Source: Tamarix chinensis (lineage: Eukaryota; Streptophyta; Magnoliopsida; Caryophyllales; Tamaricaceae). From it: a DNA stretch of 64,000 bases. The stretch is taken from positions 57,781,701-57,845,700 of the forward strand of contig CM060181.1 in the NCBI GenBank assembly GCA_030549775.1, given 5' to 3'. Shown one piece after another: positions 61,351 to 64,000 of the stretch. The position numbers were made by a program, and so were the translations under genes. The first letter of the stretch is position 1. Each line of letters opens with the position of its first letter. The notes under the pieces are model-generated. The model was not told the origin of the DNA. It was given only the letters and a program-made list of their open reading frames with translations, and did not search any database.

Positions 61351-62900
61351 GATATGTAGACACAAAGTCCATATTAATCATGTTAATTTCATCATTTTCA
61401 ACAAGAAAAGCATTAATAAAATCAGGTCCAAAGCTAGTTTCAATTCTTCGTCTTTTACTTCTTCTAGGCTCATGAACATTATCATTTTTAATACTAAGCG
61501 ATGGTGAAAAAGACAAGGGCACTGAAGAAGCATAAAAAGAGCTAGCAAGTTCACATACATTCTTTTTCATGGGAAACACATTCTCAAAAAATTCTACATT
61601 TCTAATTTATATGCAGCACTGTTTTGAGCATATCCAATAAATGCACAGTAAAAAGTCTTTGTTCCCACGTTGGTTCTTCTAAATTCCAATAAACCAACTT
61701 TAGCTAGACACCTCCACACTTTTAAAACTTTCAGATTAGGTTCAAAACCTTTCCATAATTCATAGGGATCTTGTCTAGTTTCTTATGGGAAACCTGATTC
61801 AAAACATAGCATGCTGACATAACTGCCTCCCCCCACATATGATCAGACATACCAAAACTCAAAAGAATAGCATTCAACATTTCCTTTAGAGTTTTATCCT
61901 TTCTTTCAGCTACAACATTTTGTTGGGGAGAATAAGGGGCACTAGTTTCATGTATGATACCATGATTATCCTAAAAATCCTTTAAAAAACTAGTTCCATA
62001 TTCACCACCCCTATCAGACCTAAGCATCTAAATTTTTCGATCAAATTGGTTTTCCACTTTTGCCATATATTTTAAGAACATACCTTTAGTCTCATCTTTA
62101 AACCTAAGGAGAAAAAATTTAGTATATCTCGAATAATCATAGATGAATGTCACATAATATCGTTTACCTTCTCTACTCTCGGTGTTCTTAAAATCTGCTA
62201 AGTCTGTATGTATTAATTCAAGCAACTCTGTTGATCTCACTGTGACTAGTTTAAAAGGCTTTTTAGCATACTTGGCTTCCACACAAATGGGACACTTCTC
62301 ATAATCATTAGTGTCCCACACATTAATTAAATTCATTTGTTTCAGTTTGTCTATGGAAGCCACGTTCACGTGCCCTATCCTACTATGCCAAAAATATACA
62401 GACTCAGCAATATAAGAAGAAGTAGAGCCAATTTCATTAATAGAAGTAGAAACAACATTCAAAATGAATAGTCCATCGGACAAGTACCCCTTACCCACAA
62501 AATCCCCATTTCTGGTCAACACAACCTTATCAGCCTCAAAAACCAGTTTCAAACCAGCCCTATTAAGTAAGCTACCCGAAACTAAGTTCCTATGGAGGGA
62601 GGGGAGATACAACACATCATTCAACATCAAATATTTTCCAGAGGTAAGTTTCAGAAGAACCTTTCCTTTTCCCAGAACTCCAGTTGTGGAAGAGCTTTCC
62701 ATAAAGACGTGCTCTCCATCAGTAGCATCCTAGAACTATTAGAATAGTTCTCTATTCCCTCACAAATTTTTAGAAGCTCCGGTGTCCAGGATCCAATATG
62801 CCTTGTTTTCAACCAGGTTCGCTTCCACAATCACGGCAGCAATAACTTCATCTGTCTCAGCAACATTAGCCTGTGGAGCAGGAGGGGCTCCACCTTGTTG
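61268..62900 (-). pseudogene. Copia protease and integrase
   Basis: The aspartic protease active site DTGA lies at 62,775-62,786, followed by a stop. From 62,702 a 224-codon frame holds the rest of the protease (LNDVLYLPSLHRNLVS), the GAG-pre-integrase zinc-binding region (WHSRIGHVN...CPICVEAK, an HHCC finger) and the first part of the integrase core (IHTDLADF). The core continues after a stop (RSDRGGEY, then SPQQNVVAER). The first two Asp and the Glu of the DDE triad are visible. The 103-codon frame at 61,579-61,268 is the linker to reverse transcriptase (PRRSKRRRIETSFGPDF). Several stops make it non-functional. Confidence 0.88.
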
Positions 62901-62909
62901 ATTCTAAGT

Positions 62910-63792
62910 CTATGGGCCCTTTCTCTTAAAGCACTGATAAGCATTGTGACCCGTCTTACCACACACATAACAAGTCAATTGTTTCTTCTGAATCCTAGTG
63001 TCACCCTTCTTGAAGTTAGGTTGACTTTTCAGTTGACTCTTTTTTTTAGTCCTTTTGCCTTTCCCCTTGAACTTGTCATTTCCAGCAGCAAACTTGACGA
63101 TGTTAGCACTCACGGAACCAGAAGCATAAGGCACTCGGTTGTCCTTCAAAAGTTTTGCCTCTTCTGTCCTCATGTGACTGATCAATTCTGGCAAATTCAA
63201 ATCCTTCTTTTTATGCTTCAGATAGTTTCTGAAATCACACCAGGATGGAGGGAATTTCTCTATCAACATGTTTGCCTGGAAAGTCTCACAAATCTTCATC
63301 CCTTCACCTAGTACTTCCGCAACCAAGAGCTCATAGTCATGGACTTGGTTCATAACCTGCTTGTCATCAACCATTTGAAACCGCAACAGATTTCCAACAA
63401 CATACTTCTTTCTCCCAGCTTCATCAGAACCATATTTGTTCCTCGGAATATCCTAGATGTTCTTTGAAGACTCAACACTGAAGAACATATCAAATAGTTT
63501 GTTGTTCATATGTTGTAGAAGATGATCTCGAACGGTTTTGTTATCCCGTTCATATTTTTATTTCACAGCTTCATCACCTTTCTTTGCAGTAGCAGGAACG
63601 GGGGTGGTTGTTGGAGTGGCAAGAGGATCATTTGTGTCCTTCTGAGTCAGAGGATCACTCAATAATACATAATCAACCTCCAAAGCCTCAAATAAGATCA
63701 TCATTCTCTATGACCATCTATGGTAGTTAGTGTCGTCCAGTGGCTCAACCTTTGACATATCTGGAATAACTTTTGGAACACTTAAAACCATA
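62910..63792 (-). pseudogene. Copia gag with zinc knuckle
   Basis: The likely start is the ATG at 63,792 (MVLSVPKVIPDMSKVEPLDD). In-frame stops lie near 63,560 and 63,455. A 158-codon open frame from 63,386 holds the C-terminal half of gag: VHDYELLVAEVLGEGM, FPPSWCDFRNYLKH, a Lys-rich stretch, and the zinc knuckle CYVCGKTGHNAYQC near 62,930-62,975. This is a UBN2/gag-polypeptide type protein that would form the particle. Confidence 0.9.
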
Positions 63793-64000
63793 TCAGAATA
63801 AGGAAAAACTAGCCTAACAAAAGTATTGAACCGAAGCTACTATAGCACTAGTAGCAGTAGTCGTTTTCCAAAACACAAACCAACCAAATTAAAGATGCAA
63901 CAACAACACACGAAAACCGAAACCTTATATCAATTAAAGTCTGTTATACTTGAATATACCAATAAAGGAGCCTTATTTCAATATCAACCGAACCGACTTA
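63793..64000 (-). other. Copia 5' leader, cut by the window edge
   Basis: Non-coding leader upstream of gag. No primer binding site is visible before the end of the window. Confidence 0.55.

Larger units (their letters stand above)
58508..64000 (-). mobile_element. Defective Ty1/copia retrotransposon, running off the window
   Basis: Read on the minus strand it has gag, protease, integrase, reverse transcriptase and RNase H in copia order, then a purine-rich tract and a 3' LTR. The 5' LTR must lie beyond 64,000. Stops and shifts interrupt gag, integrase and reverse transcriptase, so this copy is not autonomous. Confidence 0.9.

Noticed and set aside
62464..63311. Plus-strand frames of 89 and 138 codons
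   Set aside because: They are antisense to copia gag and integrase, which are clearly the true coding strand.

Overview
This is a stretch of nuclear DNA from a flowering plant. The evidence is two intact plant invertase/pectin methylesterase inhibitor (PMEI-family) genes with plant-style TATA boxes, plant lineages of Ty3/gypsy, Ty1/copia, L1-type LINE, CACTA and Helitron-like elements, an endogenous pararetrovirus remnant, and very AT-rich intergenic DNA with long TAA/ATT arrays. Nothing in the sequence lets me name the species. Host coding density is very low: I support only two host genes, at 18,406-18,945 and 50,830-51,369.

The main architecture is a tandem segmental duplication. Unit 1 (about 2,130-19,850) and unit 2 (about 19,915-52,250) are collinear and each ends with one PMEI gene. 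Unit 1 is about 17.7 kb and unit 2 about 32 kb. Insertions private to one unit explain most of the size difference. Unit 1 alone carries a 5'-truncated LINE (15,353-17,163, 16-bp target duplication) and a Helitron-like segment (about 17,227-18,079). Unit 2 alone carries a 10.5-kb LTR-type insertion (25,162-35,702, target duplication TTATT) containing a nested CACTA element (25,465-31,102, target duplication AAT), and a 6.4-kb block (about 38,464-44,840) with a deleted Ty3/gypsy element. Both units share an older Ty3/gypsy fragment (LTR end, primer binding site, decayed gag) and a large inverted repeat.

Layout: 1-2,000, decayed endogenous pararetrovirus with a 0.5-kb inverted repeat; 2,130-9,560, AT-rich unit-1 DNA with 1.2-kb inverted arms; 9,600-12,830, Ty3/gypsy fragment; 12,830-18,300, AT-rich DNA, LINE and Helitron-like element; 18,406-18,945, PMEI copy 1; 19,915-25,161, unit 2 begins; 25,162-35,702, nested LTR and CACTA; 35,703-38,463, unit 2 resumes; 38,464-44,840, second Ty3/gypsy element and rearranged repeats; 44,845-47,900, second copy of the Ty3/gypsy fragment; 50,830-51,369, PMEI copy 2; 52,558-58,079, a second giant LTR-like element in the opposite orientation (target duplication GAAAT); 58,508-64,000, a defective Ty1/copia element on the minus strand, running off the window.

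The most informative results are the exact target-site duplications, which give an insertion order, and the linking of the two giant coding-free TG...CA elements (about 4.9 kb without the CACTA, and 5.5 kb) to the Ty3/gypsy fragment through a shared LTR 3' end. The two PMEI paralogues differ at 20 residues, all in the mature protein and none in the first 35 residues. I found no operon-like or wholly unknown protein system.
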